64,000 nt of DNA from Bin87 sp965261925 (GTDB taxonomy: Bacteria; Chloroflexota; Dehalococcoidia; Lucifugimonadales; UBA3495): assembly GCA_965261925.1 (NCBI GenBank), contig OZ253486.1, positions 2,418,001 through 2,482,000 of the forward strand, in the 5' to 3' direction. Numbering within the stretch: position 1 is the first letter of the stretch; every line of letters begins with the position of its first letter. The translations under genes were made by a program, and so were the position numbers. Shown in pieces: positions 1 through 9,030 of the stretch. The notes beneath the pieces were generated by a model. It did not search any database. It saw only the letters and a program-made list of their open reading frames with translations, and had not been told where the DNA came from.

Positions 1-1
1 C

Positions 2-679
2 ATTAACGTCATCGCCTTCTGTGGTGATGGCGGCGGTGTGGACATGGGACTGTCCGCCATCTCCGCGGCCTTGCAGCACGATGAGTACAACCTGCTTATC
101 CTGTGCTACGACAACGAGTCCTACGCCAACACCGACATCCAGGTGTCGGGCTCCAGCCCATGGGGCGCCAACTCCACCTTCTCTCCTCCGGGCAAGGTTC
201 ACCGCATTATGAACCGCCGTTGGAAGAAGAACATGGTCCCCATGCTTGCCGCCGGTCATCCCGATGTGCGATACATCGCAACGGCTTGCGGGTCCTACGG
301 TCCTGACTTCACCAACAAGATTCGCCGCGCCCTCACCACCGGCGGTCCCACCTTCATCCATAGCATCGACCCGTGCCCCAAAGGTTGGGATTACGACCCT
401 AAGTACTCCCACGAGTTGGGTATGCTGGCGGTGGAAACCGGTATCTGGGTCCAGTATGAAATCGTCGACAACGAGCTGATCTTGAACGGTCCTTCGCGCG
501 CCATCTCCCGTGGCATCCGGAAGCGCAAGCCCGTCACTGATTACCTCCAGCGCCAGGGCCGCTTCGCCCACCTCAACGAGGAAGACCTCAAGTTCTTCCA
601 GGATCGCATCGACGAGACTTGGGAGAAATGGTGGATTCCGGGCATCGTCCCCTTCGGTCCCCACGACGAAGGCGAGTAA
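2..679 (+). CDS. porB: Pyruvate/2-oxoacid:ferredoxin oxidoreductase beta subunit, 5' truncated
   Basis: The reading frame is open from the left edge, so the N-terminus lies outside the window. It encodes the ThDP-binding subunit of a 2-oxoacid:ferredoxin oxidoreductase, which decarboxylates pyruvate (or a related acid) to acyl-CoA and reduces ferredoxin in the cytoplasm. Visible signs are the ThDP/Mg motif GDGGGVDMG followed by CYDNESYANTDIQVSGSSPWGA, which matches the family's DNExYxNTGxQxSxxTPxGA block, and the late TGGPTFIHSIDPCPKGW segment. About 225 residues are present. A Rho-independent terminator follows the TAA stop, so this is the last gene of its operon. Substrate cannot be fixed from the beta subunit alone. 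Confidence 0.9.
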   Translation: MNVIAFCGDGGGVDMGLSAISAALQHDEYNLLILCYDNESYANTDIQVSGSSPWGANSTFSPPGKVHRIMNRRWKKNMVPMLAAGHPDVRYIATACGSYGPDFTNKIRRALTTGGPTFIHSIDPCPKGWDYDPKYSHELGMLAVETGIWVQYEIVDNELILNGPSRAISRGIRKRKPVTDYLQRQGRFAHLNEEDLKFFQDRIDETWEKWWIPGIVPFGPHDEGE

Positions 680-713
680 ACGCATCTCGGCCTGCACAGG
701 CCAACGTTGTTCT

Positions 714-745
714 AGGGCGGGTTCAACACCCGCCCTATTGTTTTC
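714..745 (+). terminator. Rho-independent terminator after porB
   Basis: An 8-bp perfect stem AGGGCGGG/CCCGCCCT (714-721 with 729-736) with a 7-base loop is followed by ATTGTTTTC. It shares the GGGCGGGT-type core with several other terminators in the window. Confidence 0.85.
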
Positions 746-788
746 ATACTTGTAAAGTCGTCTATCCGTTCAACACCTACAGCATTTG

Positions 789-816
789 TTGACCCGTCGT
801 AATAATGTGTTAGACT
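789..816 (+). promoter_or_regulatory. Candidate sigma-70 promoter
   Basis: TTGACC (789-794), 16 bases, TAGACT (811-816), positioned 32 bases upstream of the ATG at 848 and just after the porB terminator. Sequence match only. Confidence 0.45.
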
Positions 817-847
817 TGTCGCGGAACTGACACCGCGAGGTAAAATA

Positions 848-1336
848 ATGGTAAAGGTTGCCTTGACATTTGAAGGTGATGCCGATGAAGTGATCGTCGC
901 GATGCGACAACTTGCGGTCGGTGATGCTAGTCCATCTTCACCTGTTGTTAGTAAAACTGAAACATCCGTGGTGGCCACGACTGCCGAGTCTTCCGACGAT
1001 GCCCAGTCAAACGGACCGTCGTCCGTGCCTGAAGGACGCTGGACTATAGAACATGTCCGAACCTTCTGGAATTTCTTGGCTGGTGACGCCAGGGAAATCT
1101 ACCAAAGAGTTGCCCAAAGCGCGGGTTACGTGCTGTCTCGCCAAGCCTTGCTGGAAGAGATGCACCTGACTGTGCGTCAACTGTCCGGGCGCTTGTCGTC
1201 TCAAGGACACGCCGTGCGACGCATCCGCCGCGTCCATAACGTATCGCTGCCTCACCCGATGTCTTTCGACTCGCAGGCCGACGAATACAGAATGCTCCCC
1301 GACGTGGCCGATGCTATTGTCAGGCTAAACCTGTAA
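848..1336 (+). CDS. Conserved hypothetical protein with a possible C-terminal winged-helix domain
   Basis: Encodes 162 residues that I cannot assign to a named family. Residues 1-20 form a short beta-rich start, residues about 30-60 are a Ser/Thr-rich linker, and residues 65-162 are a compact basic domain. The latter contains GRLSSQGHAVRRIRRV and ends with PHPMSFDSQADEYRMLPDVADAI, the kind of charged recognition-helix plus wing arrangement seen in small DNA-binding domains. The ATG follows a GAGGT ribosome-binding site and a promoter-like sequence, and the gene stands alone between porB and the hydroxyacid oxidase. A DNA-binding role is inference. Confidence 0.65.
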   Translation: MVKVALTFEGDADEVIVAMRQLAVGDASPSSPVVSKTETSVVATTAESSDDAQSNGPSSVPEGRWTIEHVRTFWNFLAGDAREIYQRVAQSAGYVLSRQALLEEMHLTVRQLSGRLSSQGHAVRRIRRVHNVSLPHPMSFDSQADEYRMLPDVADAIVRLNL

Positions 1337-1397
1337 TGCTACTCTGCGGCATCTCAACAGTTGACCTCGCGAATCAGTCAACGCCCGGAGTATCCCA

Positions 1398-2519
1398 ATG
1401 AGAATGGACCCCATCAACCTCTACGACTACGAGGCGCGGGCCAAACAGGTGTTGCCCCACAACAACTGGGAGTTCATCGAAGCCGGTTCGATGGACGAGT
1501 TCACCACCGCCCGCAATCGTTCCGCTTTCGAAGCGCTTACCCTGCGCCCGCGTTTCATGCGCGACACCACTGAGCGCAAGGTCTCCACCACTGTCCTGGG
1601 CCAGGACATCAGCTTCCCCGTGATGATTGCCCCCACCGGCGGTCATGGGAATGCTCACCCCGACGCCGAGTGTGCAACCGCCCGCGGCGCCGGCATGTCC
1701 AACACGCTGATGATGTGCAGCACCTCCTCCAACTGTAGCATGGAGGAGATCGCCGAGGCGGGAACGGGCCCCTTGTGGTTCCAACTGTACCACCGCGGCT
1801 ACGACATCACCGAAAACCTGGTCAAACGCGCTGAGGCCGCCGGTTTCCGCGCCATTGTCCTCACCGTCGATACTCCCGCCCCCAGCCCCAAAGAACGGGA
1901 CATTCGCAACCGTTACGAAAGGCCCGGCGAACTAGGCAACTTCCGCACGCAGCAGGACCAACTGGCCGCGGTCAGCGGCACTGACGAGTCCCCCCGTTGG
2001 GAGATGCCTCAGTCGCCACCGCTGACCTGGGCAGAAATCGACTGGCTCCGCGGTTTGACCGATCTCCCACTGGTGCTCAAAGGCGTTCGCGTCGCCGAGG
2101 ACGCCCGTATGGCCGTCGACCACGGCGTCAACGGCATTTTGGTTTCCACCCACGGCGGCCGTCAGCTCGATAGCACCATGTCCAGCATCGAAATGGTGCC
2201 CGAAATCGTCGCGGCCTGCGGTGATAAGGCTGAAGTGTACGTAGACTCTGGGGTTCGCCGAGGCAGCGATGTGCTTAAGGCTTTGGCCTTGGGAGCCCGC
2301 GCGGTCGCCGTCGGCCGTCCCCTCTATTGGGGCCTCGCCGTCAACGGCGCTGAGGGCGTCCACCACATGCTGGAGCTACTCCGCGAGGAGTTCAACCGTG
2401 CCATGGCATATTGCGGTCAGAACAGCGTCGACGACTTGGAGAATCGCCTGCTCAACGTTCCCCGCGAATGGGGCCCCTTCCGCACCGAGAACGACATCGC
2501 GGAGCACTTGCCCTTCTAG
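1398..2519 (+). CDS. FMN-dependent alpha-hydroxy-acid oxidase/dehydrogenase
   Basis: Cytoplasmic TIM-barrel flavoenzyme of the glycolate oxidase / lactate dehydrogenase / lactate monooxygenase family, 373 residues, a normal full length. It should oxidise an L-2-hydroxy acid to the 2-oxo acid. Visible family features are the N-terminal LYDYEARAKQVLP tyrosine region, WFQLY, LTVDTP, the FMN lysine in LVLKGV, the catalytic His/Arg loop THGGRQLD, and the phosphate-binding VYVDSGVRRGSDVLKAL and AVAVGRP. The usual NHGG is THGG here. The ATG follows CGGAG. Substrate (lactate, glycolate, mandelate) is not determined by these motifs. Confidence 0.88.
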   Translation: MRMDPINLYDYEARAKQVLPHNNWEFIEAGSMDEFTTARNRSAFEALTLRPRFMRDTTERKVSTTVLGQDISFPVMIAPTGGHGNAHPDAECATARGAGMSNTLMMCSTSSNCSMEEIAEAGTGPLWFQLYHRGYDITENLVKRAEAAGFRAIVLTVDTPAPSPKERDIRNRYERPGELGNFRTQQDQLAAVSGTDESPRWEMPQSPPLTWAEIDWLRGLTDLPLVLKGVRVAEDARMAVDHGVNGILVSTHGGRQLDSTMSSIEMVPEIVAACGDKAEVYVDSGVRRGSDVLKALALGARAVAVGRPLYWGLAVNGAEGVHHMLELLREEFNRAMAYCGQNSVDDLENRLLNVPREWGPFRTENDIAEHLPF

Positions 2520-2552
2520 CCGGTGATTCGGAACCTCCACTGGATTGCGTTG

Positions 2553-2581
2553 GGGGCGGATGTTCATCCGCCCCTGCTGTT
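2553..2581 (+). terminator. Rho-independent terminator after hydroxyacid oxidase
   Basis: Nine-base-pair stem GGGGCGGAT/ATCCGCCCC (2553-2561 with 2566-2574), 4-base loop, followed by TGCTGTTTTA. It sits between convergent genes. Confidence 0.8.
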
Positions 2582-2613
2582 TTACCCGTTTGCTCCTATT
2601 GATCGACGGCGCT

Positions 2614-3411
2614 CTAATCGTCCGCCGCGACGCCCATCGCCCCCACCCCGACCTCCGCTAGGAACTCGGCCAGCAATCCGTTGAAGATCGCCGCCTGCTC
2701 GAAGTGGGTAGAGTGCGCGGCCCCCGCGACCACTTCCAGTCGGCTTCCCGGTATCAGCCGGTGGGCGGCCTCGATCACGTTCGGCGGAAATATCCGGTCT
2801 TCCTCTCCCACCACCAGCAGGGTCGGCACGGTGAACCCGGCGATGTCAGCTGCCTGCGGCCCTGCCGGGTTCCGGAACAGCCCGGATACGATGCTCGCTG
2901 GCATGGGAGGATTCATCCTGCCGATTGATCCAAACAGGAACGCCAGTTCCGGTTGACCTTCGATAAAACCGTCGCTGAGCGCCCGGCGCAAAGGGTCTTC
3001 CGGCGGATGCACGTCCTCCAGCAGCGACACCACCGAGGGGTCGCCGATCCCTCCGGTCGTGTCCGCCAGCACCAGTCCCGCTACCCGCTCGGGGTTCGCC
3101 AGCGCGAAACCCAGGCTGGTGACGCCACCCATGGACTGCGCCACCAGCACCGCCCGGTCGATCCCCAGGTGATCCAGAAGCGCTTCCAGGTCGGACACGA
3201 ATGTTGCCGGTTCCGGTGGTCCGCCCGGTCCGGCCGTCATTCCCCAGCCACGGTGGTCAAAGGTCACGCAGCGATATGCGTGCTGGAATGCCGGTACTTG
3301 TCGCCACCAGCTCAGGTGACTTCCGCCCCGTCCGTGGGCGAATACCAGCGCCGGGCCCTCGCCGTGGCTTTCGTAAAACATCTCAGTCCCGTTGATCTCT
3401 GCGTAAGGCAT
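2614..3411 (-). CDS. Alpha/beta-fold hydrolase
   Basis: 265-residue cytoplasmic hydrolase of the alpha/beta superfamily (haloperoxidase/esterase-like). The oxyanion loop HGRGG is at residues 26-30, the nucleophile elbow AQSMGG puts Ser at 93, the acid is Asp205 in GEEDRIFPP, and the base is His233 in GAAHSTHFE, so the triad is complete. A cap region lies around residues 120-190. It is the most downstream gene of a minus-strand run that begins with the acetyltransferase at 7.5 kb. Substrate unknown. Confidence 0.85.
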   Translation of the reverse strand: MPYAEINGTEMFYESHGEGPALVFAHGRGGSHLSWWRQVPAFQHAYRCVTFDHRGWGMTAGPGGPPEPATFVSDLEALLDHLGIDRAVLVAQSMGGVTSLGFALANPERVAGLVLADTTGGIGDPSVVSLLEDVHPPEDPLRRALSDGFIEGQPELAFLFGSIGRMNPPMPASIVSGLFRNPAGPQAADIAGFTVPTLLVVGEEDRIFPPNVIEAAHRLIPGSRLEVVAGAAHSTHFEQAAIFNGLLAEFLAEVGVGAMGVAADD

Positions 3412-3475
3412 GTGGCGCCTCCTGGCTGTCCGTCATCTCGTTGTCGCAACGTGGCTTCGGTACGACGTCGCGAAA

Positions 3476-4129
3476 CTATACTGACCATTGCTCGCGGCGG
3501 TATGCAGCATCCCAGAACATGAACTCATAGCGGCTGCTCGCCATGAACGCGTATCGCATCGCTTCCCTCTCCTGCTCTCCGACCCGTTCGGCCATCTCGT
3601 CCACGAAGCCCGTCCACGCGTCCACGCTCGACTGCAGGAACCCTTCCACGTAAAACCGCGTCCACTGCCCGTATAACGGGTGTTCCGACTGTCCCACTTC
3701 GTCCTTCAACAGGTGGTACGTCCAGGGACACGGCAGCAGCGCCGCCGCCGTCGGACCTAGCCCGTACATCCCCGCTGTCACCAGCATGTGGTTCACGTAC
3801 GCCGTGTTCGTCGGTGACCGGGTCGCGCCCTCCACCTCTTCCATCGTCAGCCCTGCCGCTTCTATCAGCAGGTGGTGCAACGGCCGCTCCACCGGGGTCA
3901 TTACCCGGTGCGCCAAATCCTGCAGCAGTTCCGTATCCGGGGCCTTCGCCAGCGTCATTGCTACGGCCCTGCCGAACCCCTCCAGGTAGTGGTAGTCCTG
4001 CCCCAGATAGTATTGGAAAGTTTCCAGAGGCAGCGTGCCGTCCTTTATCTCACGTAGGAAGGGGTGCCGGAAAATCGCTTCCCAAATTGGTCCTGCCTCC
4101 GCCCGCAATTGCTCACTGAATCCTGCCAT
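3476..4129 (-). CDS. tenA: TenA/thiaminase II family aminopyrimidine aminohydrolase
   Basis: 217-residue all-helical TenA protein. Family members hydrolyse formylaminopyrimidine or aminopyrimidine breakdown products of thiamin to salvage the HMP moiety. The key residues are present: Asp45 in LGQDYHYL, the nucleophile Cys134 in LLPCPWTYHL, and Glu202 in SSRYEFMFWDAAY. Length matches the family. No thiamin biosynthesis gene or recognisable THI-box is seen upstream. The LmbE-like gene lies 70 bases upstream on the same strand. Confidence 0.9.
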   Translation of the reverse strand: MAGFSEQLRAEAGPIWEAIFRHPFLREIKDGTLPLETFQYYLGQDYHYLEGFGRAVAMTLAKAPDTELLQDLAHRVMTPVERPLHHLLIEAAGLTMEEVEGATRSPTNTAYVNHMLVTAGMYGLGPTAAALLPCPWTYHLLKDEVGQSEHPLYGQWTRFYVEGFLQSSVDAWTGFVDEMAERVGEQEREAMRYAFMASSRYEFMFWDAAYRREQWSV

Positions 4130-4199
4130 GCCGTTTCCCCTCCTGTGAACGCTGCCTCGTTTGCTCCGCGCTCCGTCGGAGCTACGGTTGTCGGGGCTG

Positions 4200-4946
4200 C
4201 TAAAAAGACTCGTTGATCAGCACCAGCTCCGCGTAGGAGGCGTAGTGGCATCCGAATCCCGCTCCCGCTTCCCGGGCGTGTGCCGTCAGAAACTCGAAAG
4301 GACTGTTCCCCACGTCACCCAGGTTGTCCAGGTACGCCTTGTGTTCCCGTAGCGATGCCAGTCCCGTCTCCCAGTGTTCCGACACGTCCACTCCGTGCGT
4401 CGGCGCCGTGGAGCCGAACACCACCACAAACCGCACTGCGTTCCATGGTTCCAGCCCTTCGTCCAGCAACTCCGGGAAGATCCAGCGGTTCCCCGCGTCT
4501 CGCGCGGCGTCGAACACCGCCAGTCCCACCCAGCGGTGGTCCGCCATGTTCAGGTGCCCGCTGAAAAATTGCAGGTGATGGTTGATGGTGATAATCACGT
4601 CCGGCTGATGCTTGCGGATCGCCCGACTCAGGTCGCGCCGCAGCGGCAATCCGTACTCTATCACCCCGTCCGTGTGGTCCAGAAAATCCACCGTGTCCAC
4701 GCCGACAACTCGAGCGGCGTTGATCTCCTCCTGCGACCGCAGCAGCGCCACTTCCCCCGGGCTCATCCCGTCGATTCCCGCTTCGCCCCGGCTGACCATA
4801 ACATACGTTAAGCGTTTGCCTTGCGCCGTCCACTTGGCGATTGCCGCCGCCGCTCCGTACTCCAGGTCGTCCGGGTGGGCCACTATCGCCAGTCCGGTTT
4901 GCCAGTTCTCGGGCACCGGCACGTTCGGCGCATCACGCTGCTGCAT
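4200..4946 (-). CDS. PIG-L/LmbE-family zinc deacetylase
   Basis: 248 residues. The LmbE/PIG-L family removes acetyl groups from N-acetylglucosaminyl or related substrates (for example MshB, BshB). The zinc motif AHPDDLE is at residues 23-29 (His24, Asp27) and the third ligand is probably His137 in NMADHRWVG. VSRGEAGIDG and RSQEEINAARVVGV are also typical of the family. No thiol-biosynthesis partner lies nearby, so the substrate is open. Confidence 0.87.
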   Translation of the reverse strand: MQQRDAPNVPVPENWQTGLAIVAHPDDLEYGAAAAIAKWTAQGKRLTYVMVSRGEAGIDGMSPGEVALLRSQEEINAARVVGVDTVDFLDHTDGVIEYGLPLRRDLSRAIRKHQPDVIITINHHLQFFSGHLNMADHRWVGLAVFDAARDAGNRWIFPELLDEGLEPWNAVRFVVVFGSTAPTHGVDVSEHWETGLASLREHKAYLDNLGDVGNSPFEFLTAHAREAGAGFGCHYASYAELVLINESF

Positions 4947-5040
4947 AAATCCTCCCTGATGTTCCTATTGCCGCGGCTCTACGATTGGACCCGCGGCGCT
5001 CTGCACCCACACGAGGTGTGTGGCATGGTGATCGTACCGG

Positions 5041-5871
5041 TCAGAGCAGACGCGGGCTCGGCGAGGTAACCACCGCCTCCGCCGTCGCCACCCGGTAGTC
5101 GTCCGCGTCCCGAACCGACATGACCACTCGCCATGTCCGAACGCCGTCCGCGTTCGTGTCATGGCCCACCACTACTCCGTCGCAACGCAACTGCGTGCCC
5201 GGCAATACCGTGCGGTGATAGGCGATCGACAGCCTACCTCCCCACCGAAAATCCTCGCCGAAATCGGCCCCCAGAAGGCATTCCAGCCATCCCGCAGTGA
5301 CCGCGGTCAGGCCATTGCCATCTCCCGGCATTTCGAACCCTGCCAACCCATGCGACAACTTGCGGTACTCCGTCAATCCATCTGACCCCCGCACGCGCAA
5401 TTGCCCGAGGCGGCAACTGTCGCCGGCTCGGCGGGAAGCCAGGCGCCGGCCGCGCGACGGTTCCTGAATCGTTTCAACGAGTTCCTGGGGATGGGTGTAT
5501 GCATGGCCCACTTCGAAAGCGGCTTCTGACCGCAGGATCTCCGTGCCGATCTCGTCAACCGCAAAAGCCGCAGCTTTCACCCATGGCCTGCCGCATTTCT
5601 GCCGCAATTCCCGCACCCATCCTCCGACCTGGATTCGTCGCCCCGTTATTGGCGGTCCCAAAAAATCCAGCCGTTGCCAGACCGTGGTCAGCGTCTCACC
5701 CGTCTCGCGCCGTTCCAGCATCGCCCGGCAGTCTTCCGCCATCAGGTTGGGGAAACTCCCATCGCCGCCTACCAACAGTCGATACCGTGCCAGAGCCTGG
5801 TCGTCCACCACGTATTCCAGGTTGCCAATCTGGTCGCCGACCCTCAGTCCGTGCCACGCATCTGCGGACAT
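5041..5871 (-). CDS. Double-hotdog protein (MaoC/FAS1-type dehydratase-like)
   Basis: 276 residues from the chosen ATG at 5871, read as two tandem hotdog domains (about residues 1-130 and 165-276). The first begins with GLRVGDQIGNLEYVVDDQ, typical of MaoC-like dehydratases and hydroxyacyl-thioester hydratases. The second has GWLECLLGADFGEDFRWGGRLSIAYHRTVLPG. The start overlaps the TPR gene's stop by one base (TGATG), which implies translational coupling and argues against an in-frame start 21 bases upstream. A clear catalytic Asp/His pair is not obvious, so it may be a binding or structural variant. Confidence 0.65.
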   Translation of the reverse strand: MSADAWHGLRVGDQIGNLEYVVDDQALARYRLLVGGDGSFPNLMAEDCRAMLERRETGETLTTVWQRLDFLGPPITGRRIQVGGWVRELRQKCGRPWVKAAAFAVDEIGTEILRSEAAFEVGHAYTHPQELVETIQEPSRGRRLASRRAGDSCRLGQLRVRGSDGLTEYRKLSHGLAGFEMPGDGNGLTAVTAGWLECLLGADFGEDFRWGGRLSIAYHRTVLPGTQLRCDGVVVGHDTNADGVRTWRVVMSVRDADDYRVATAEAVVTSPSPRLL

Positions 5872-6923
5872 CAGTCGCGACCGCCCGTGCATCGCGCGTA
5901 CTCCACCATGTCCGCCGCCGCTGCGTCCTCGTTGCCCAATGCGCGGTTCGCCAGGCCCCGGCCCAAGTAGGCTTCTGCCAGGCTTTCGTTGAGGTCTAGC
6001 GCCTTGCTGAACGCCTCAACGGCCGCTCCGTAATCTCCCAGCGCAGCTTTGGAGTTGCCCATGGACAGCCAAACACCGGCCAGTTCGGTGTTTTTTTCGA
6101 TCGCGACTTCATACTCAGCAATCGCCATTTCGTGTTCGCCGAGGTCTGCTCGCGCCACGCCCCGGTTGTGGTGCAGCGTCGCCGTATCCATTCCGCATGC
6201 CTGCGCGGTGTCAAAATCCGCGATGGCGTCGTTGGGCTCGCCCCGGTTCCGCTTGGCGATGCCCCGGTTGTAAAGCGCATTGGCGAACGTCGGCACCAGC
6301 CCGATGGCGGCGTTGTAGTCCTCTATCGCCGCGTCAAAATCCCGGCGGTCGCTATAAAGGTTTCCCCGGGCGTAGCGATAATCCGGCTCGTTGGGCCTGA
6401 GCTCTATCGCCCGGTCGTAGTAGCTCAGGGCGGTTTCCCGGTCACCCGTGTCCCGGTACGCGATGCCCAGGTTGTACTGCGCGTTGGCGTGTTCCGGGTT
6501 GATGCGCGTGCACGCCAGGAAGTCATTGATGGCTTCCGGGTACCTGCCCAGCGAAATTCGTGCGACTCCTCGGGCGTAGTAGTAGTCGGCGTCGTCCGGC
6601 TCCAGTTCGATTGCCGCCGAGTAGTCGCTGATCGCGTCCTCGTAAAAACCGAGATGCCTCCTCACCACTCCCCGAGCGTAATACGGCACCGGATATTCGG
6701 GATCGGCAAGTATCGCCCGCGTGTAGTCCGCGATGGCTTGGTTCAGCTCGCCGCCGTTGCGATACGCCAGCCCCCGGTAATAATACGCCGGCGCGAACTC
6801 GTCGTTGATCCCCAGCGCATGATTGAAGTCGTCAATCGCCGCGTGCAGTTGTCCCGCCCGCAGGGCCAGTTGTCCCCGCGCCGTGTAGTGAAATTCCGTC
6901 GGCAAATCGCCGCCCGTGCTCAT
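5871..6923 (-). CDS. Tetratricopeptide-repeat protein
   Basis: 350 residues made almost wholly of about nine to ten 34-residue TPR units (residues about 8-345), for example YYARGVARISLGRYPEAI and LYNRGIAKRNRGEPNDAI. No signal peptide or membrane segment is visible, so it is probably a cytoplasmic protein-interaction scaffold. Its stop overlaps the start of the hotdog gene. The partner protein is unknown. Confidence 0.85.
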   Translation of the reverse strand: MSTGGDLPTEFHYTARGQLALRAGQLHAAIDDFNHALGINDEFAPAYYYRGLAYRNGGELNQAIADYTRAILADPEYPVPYYARGVVRRHLGFYEDAISDYSAAIELEPDDADYYYARGVARISLGRYPEAINDFLACTRINPEHANAQYNLGIAYRDTGDRETALSYYDRAIELRPNEPDYRYARGNLYSDRRDFDAAIEDYNAAIGLVPTFANALYNRGIAKRNRGEPNDAIADFDTAQACGMDTATLHHNRGVARADLGEHEMAIAEYEVAIEKNTELAGVWLSMGNSKAALGDYGAAVEAFSKALDLNESLAEAYLGRGLANRALGNEDAAAADMVEYARCTGGRD

Positions 6924-7035
6924 CTCATCTGCCTGTTGGCTATCATCGTAGCGCTATGATTCGCATCGTTTCTTGGCCTCGCGCCGTGGGACCTGTCCAA
7001 TCCCCAACCCCGCAGCGCCGTGCCTCCGTGGCCGG

Positions 7036-7494
7036 TCACAGCTCAGTTTCATACAGGTCGTAGTGGGAATGGCTCATGCCCAGGGCTTCGTAGGTCCGCT
7101 TCGCCGCCCAGTTCTCCCGCATCACGTACAACCGCATGCCTCGGATGTCGTCTCGGGCGCTGGCCATTTCCGTGAGCCTTTGGTACAGCCTCCGATACAC
7201 ACCTTGCCGCCGGGCTTCCGGTTTTACATAAACAGATTGGATCCACCAGATCCACCCGTTTCTCCAGTCACTCCATTCGGTCGTGACCATCAGTTGACCC
7301 ACCGGTTCCCCGCCGGCTTCCGCCAATAGGTAGAACGCCTTCGTTTCGTCCGCCAGCGCGGCGTCAACTCCCATCCGCAGAATTACCCGGTTGAGCGATA
7401 CCCCCTCAGACTCCAAAGCCATCGCCGCGTTGAACCTGGCAATGATCTCGCCGTCGTCGGTCCCGGCTTGGCGTATGTTCAACTCCGTTGTCAT
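7036..7494 (-). CDS. GNAT-family N-acetyltransferase
   Basis: 152 residues with a standard GNAT layout: an N-terminal IRQAGTDDGEIIARFN strand-helix, a central VGQLMVTTEWSDW beta strand, the acetyl-CoA pyrophosphate loop VKPEARRQGVYRRLY (about residues 90-105, close to the RxxGxG/A consensus), and the C-terminal NWAAKRTYEALGM motif B. Acceptor unknown. First gene of the minus-strand run ending at 2614 and divergent from the M20 peptidase. Confidence 0.85.
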   Translation of the reverse strand: MTTELNIRQAGTDDGEIIARFNAAMALESEGVSLNRVILRMGVDAALADETKAFYLLAEAGGEPVGQLMVTTEWSDWRNGWIWWIQSVYVKPEARRQGVYRRLYQRLTEMASARDDIRGMRLYVMRENWAAKRTYEALGMSHSHYDLYETEL

Positions 7495-7711
7495 GGCCTC
7501 ATAATTCTAGTAACCCACGATATAATAGGCAACCTAACAACACAGCTTACGCGTACCCGGTTTTGTCATCCCGATCAATTGAGCGGCCGCGCAGTTCCTT
7601 TTTGCAGTGATGGCCTTCACCGTGAAGGGACTTTCGGCCGCGTCCCATCGTTTCTGGCAAAAAAGCCGGCATGCGCACTAACCCCACTGTCCGACCCGAA
7701 GAGGTGCGCCC

Positions 7712-8794
7712 ATGGCTAATCAGGAACGATTGATCAACGACTTCTGCGACTTGGTACGGATCGATAGCCCGTCCGGAGAGGAGTGGGACGTAGCTCTCCA
7801 GGTATCCGATCGGCTGTCCAACCTCGGCTTCCAGGTTGGCCGCGATGAACACGGCAATGTCATCGCCCGGGAGGACGGAGATAGTCCCCTCCTTCTCTCG
7901 GCACACATGGACACCGTGGACCCCGGCCGCAGCATCAAGCCCCAGGTGGTCGGCGACCGCGTCACCTCGGATGGCAACACCATCCTGGGCGGCGACTGCA
8001 AGGCCGGCGTCGCCGCAATCCTGGAGGCGCTCCAGGCTGTCCATGAGGACGGTCGCCCCCGCCGTCCCGTCCAGGTCGTGTTCACCCGGGGCGAGGAAAT
8101 CGGCCTGGTTGGCGCATCGAACCTGGACTTCTCGATGATCAGCGGCACGGAGGCCGTCGTCTTCGACGGCAACGGCCCGGTGAACACCATCACCGGCGGC
8201 AGCCCCACTTACATGGCCTTCGACATCGACATCAAGGGCAGGGGTGCTCACGCCGGCGTCGAACCGGAGAAGGGTCTGTCCGCCATCCGGATCGCCAGCG
8301 ACATCATCGCGGAACTCCCCCAGGGCCGCATCGACCACGAGACTACTTTCAACGTAGGCACCATCTCCGGCGGTACCGTTCGCAACGCCGTTCCCTCCGA
8401 GGCCACCGTGTCCGGCGAATTCCGCAGCATGAACACGGAGTCCCTGGAGCTGATGCGCATGCAGCTCGTTACCGCCCTGGACACCATCCGCGGCCGCTAC
8501 TCGGACGCCGAGATCAACGAAAATCTGGAGATGATGTTCCAGATGTACCGCCTGGACCCCAATGAGGCCACCGCCCAGCTCGTGACCCGCGTCATGCGCG
8601 ATATGGGACTTAACCCCGACATCAGGCCCTCCGGTGGCGGCACCGACGGCAACGTGTTCCGCCTTCACGGCATCGAGAGTGTCGTGGTTGGCATGTCCAC
8701 CAACCTCATGCACACCATCGATGAGTACGTCGTCGTCCCCGATCTGGTGAACACCGCCCGCTTCTGCGAGGAACTCATGACCTTCGGCGCCTGA
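7712..8794 (+). CDS. M20-family metallopeptidase (peptidase T-like)
   Basis: 360-residue di-zinc exopeptidase of the peptidase T/ArgE/DapE superfamily, cytoplasmic. The metal and catalytic motifs are all visible: SAHMDTVDPG (His and catalytic Asp), LGGDCKAGVAAI (bridging Asp), TRGEEIGLVGA (catalytic Glu pair), VVFDGNG, and the C-terminal metal His in LMHTIDEYV. The central lid domain (GRGAHAGVEPEKG) is complete. The ATG at 7712 follows GAGG. Likely removes N-terminal residues from short peptides, though the exact substrate is uncertain. Confidence 0.87.
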   Translation: MANQERLINDFCDLVRIDSPSGEEWDVALQVSDRLSNLGFQVGRDEHGNVIAREDGDSPLLLSAHMDTVDPGRSIKPQVVGDRVTSDGNTILGGDCKAGVAAILEALQAVHEDGRPRRPVQVVFTRGEEIGLVGASNLDFSMISGTEAVVFDGNGPVNTITGGSPTYMAFDIDIKGRGAHAGVEPEKGLSAIRIASDIIAELPQGRIDHETTFNVGTISGGTVRNAVPSEATVSGEFRSMNTESLELMRMQLVTALDTIRGRYSDAEINENLEMMFQMYRLDPNEATAQLVTRVMRDMGLNPDIRPSGGGTDGNVFRLHGIESVVVGMSTNLMHTIDEYVVVPDLVNTARFCEELMTFGA

Positions 8795-8994
8795 CCTCGT
8801 CGCCGCGCAAACGCGCGTCAGCCGTCGGCCATTCCACTTACCGGATCCGCTGAATGCGAACGTGTGGCGTCCCTGTCGTTGGGCGCGCAGACCGGCAGTT
8901 TGGACGCCCCGGCGTGGTCAAAGGCGCATTGACGCTGATGTCAGGACCCAACTGCCGGAAACCTCTGAGGAAACGCAGCACGACCGTGATGCTA

Positions 8995-9025
8995 ATGGGG
9001 CGCCCGCACTATGCGGACGCCCCAT
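8995..9025. terminator. Hairpin between convergent genes
   Basis: Stem ATGGGGCG/CGCCCCAT plus an inner CCGC/GCGG with one mismatch and a 5-base loop, between the M20 peptidase and RNase D genes. Neither side has a proper T tract, so its use as a terminator is inferred from position and strength. Confidence 0.5.
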
Positions 9026-9030
9026 CGCGG

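Noticed and set aside
4130..4199. TPP riboswitch upstream of tenA.
   Set aside because: The 70-base gap is too short and no THI-box consensus was found.
7547..8713. 388-codon open frame on the minus strand.
   Set aside because: Antisense to the M20 peptidase, with Gly/Val/His-rich low-complexity translation and no homology-like motif.
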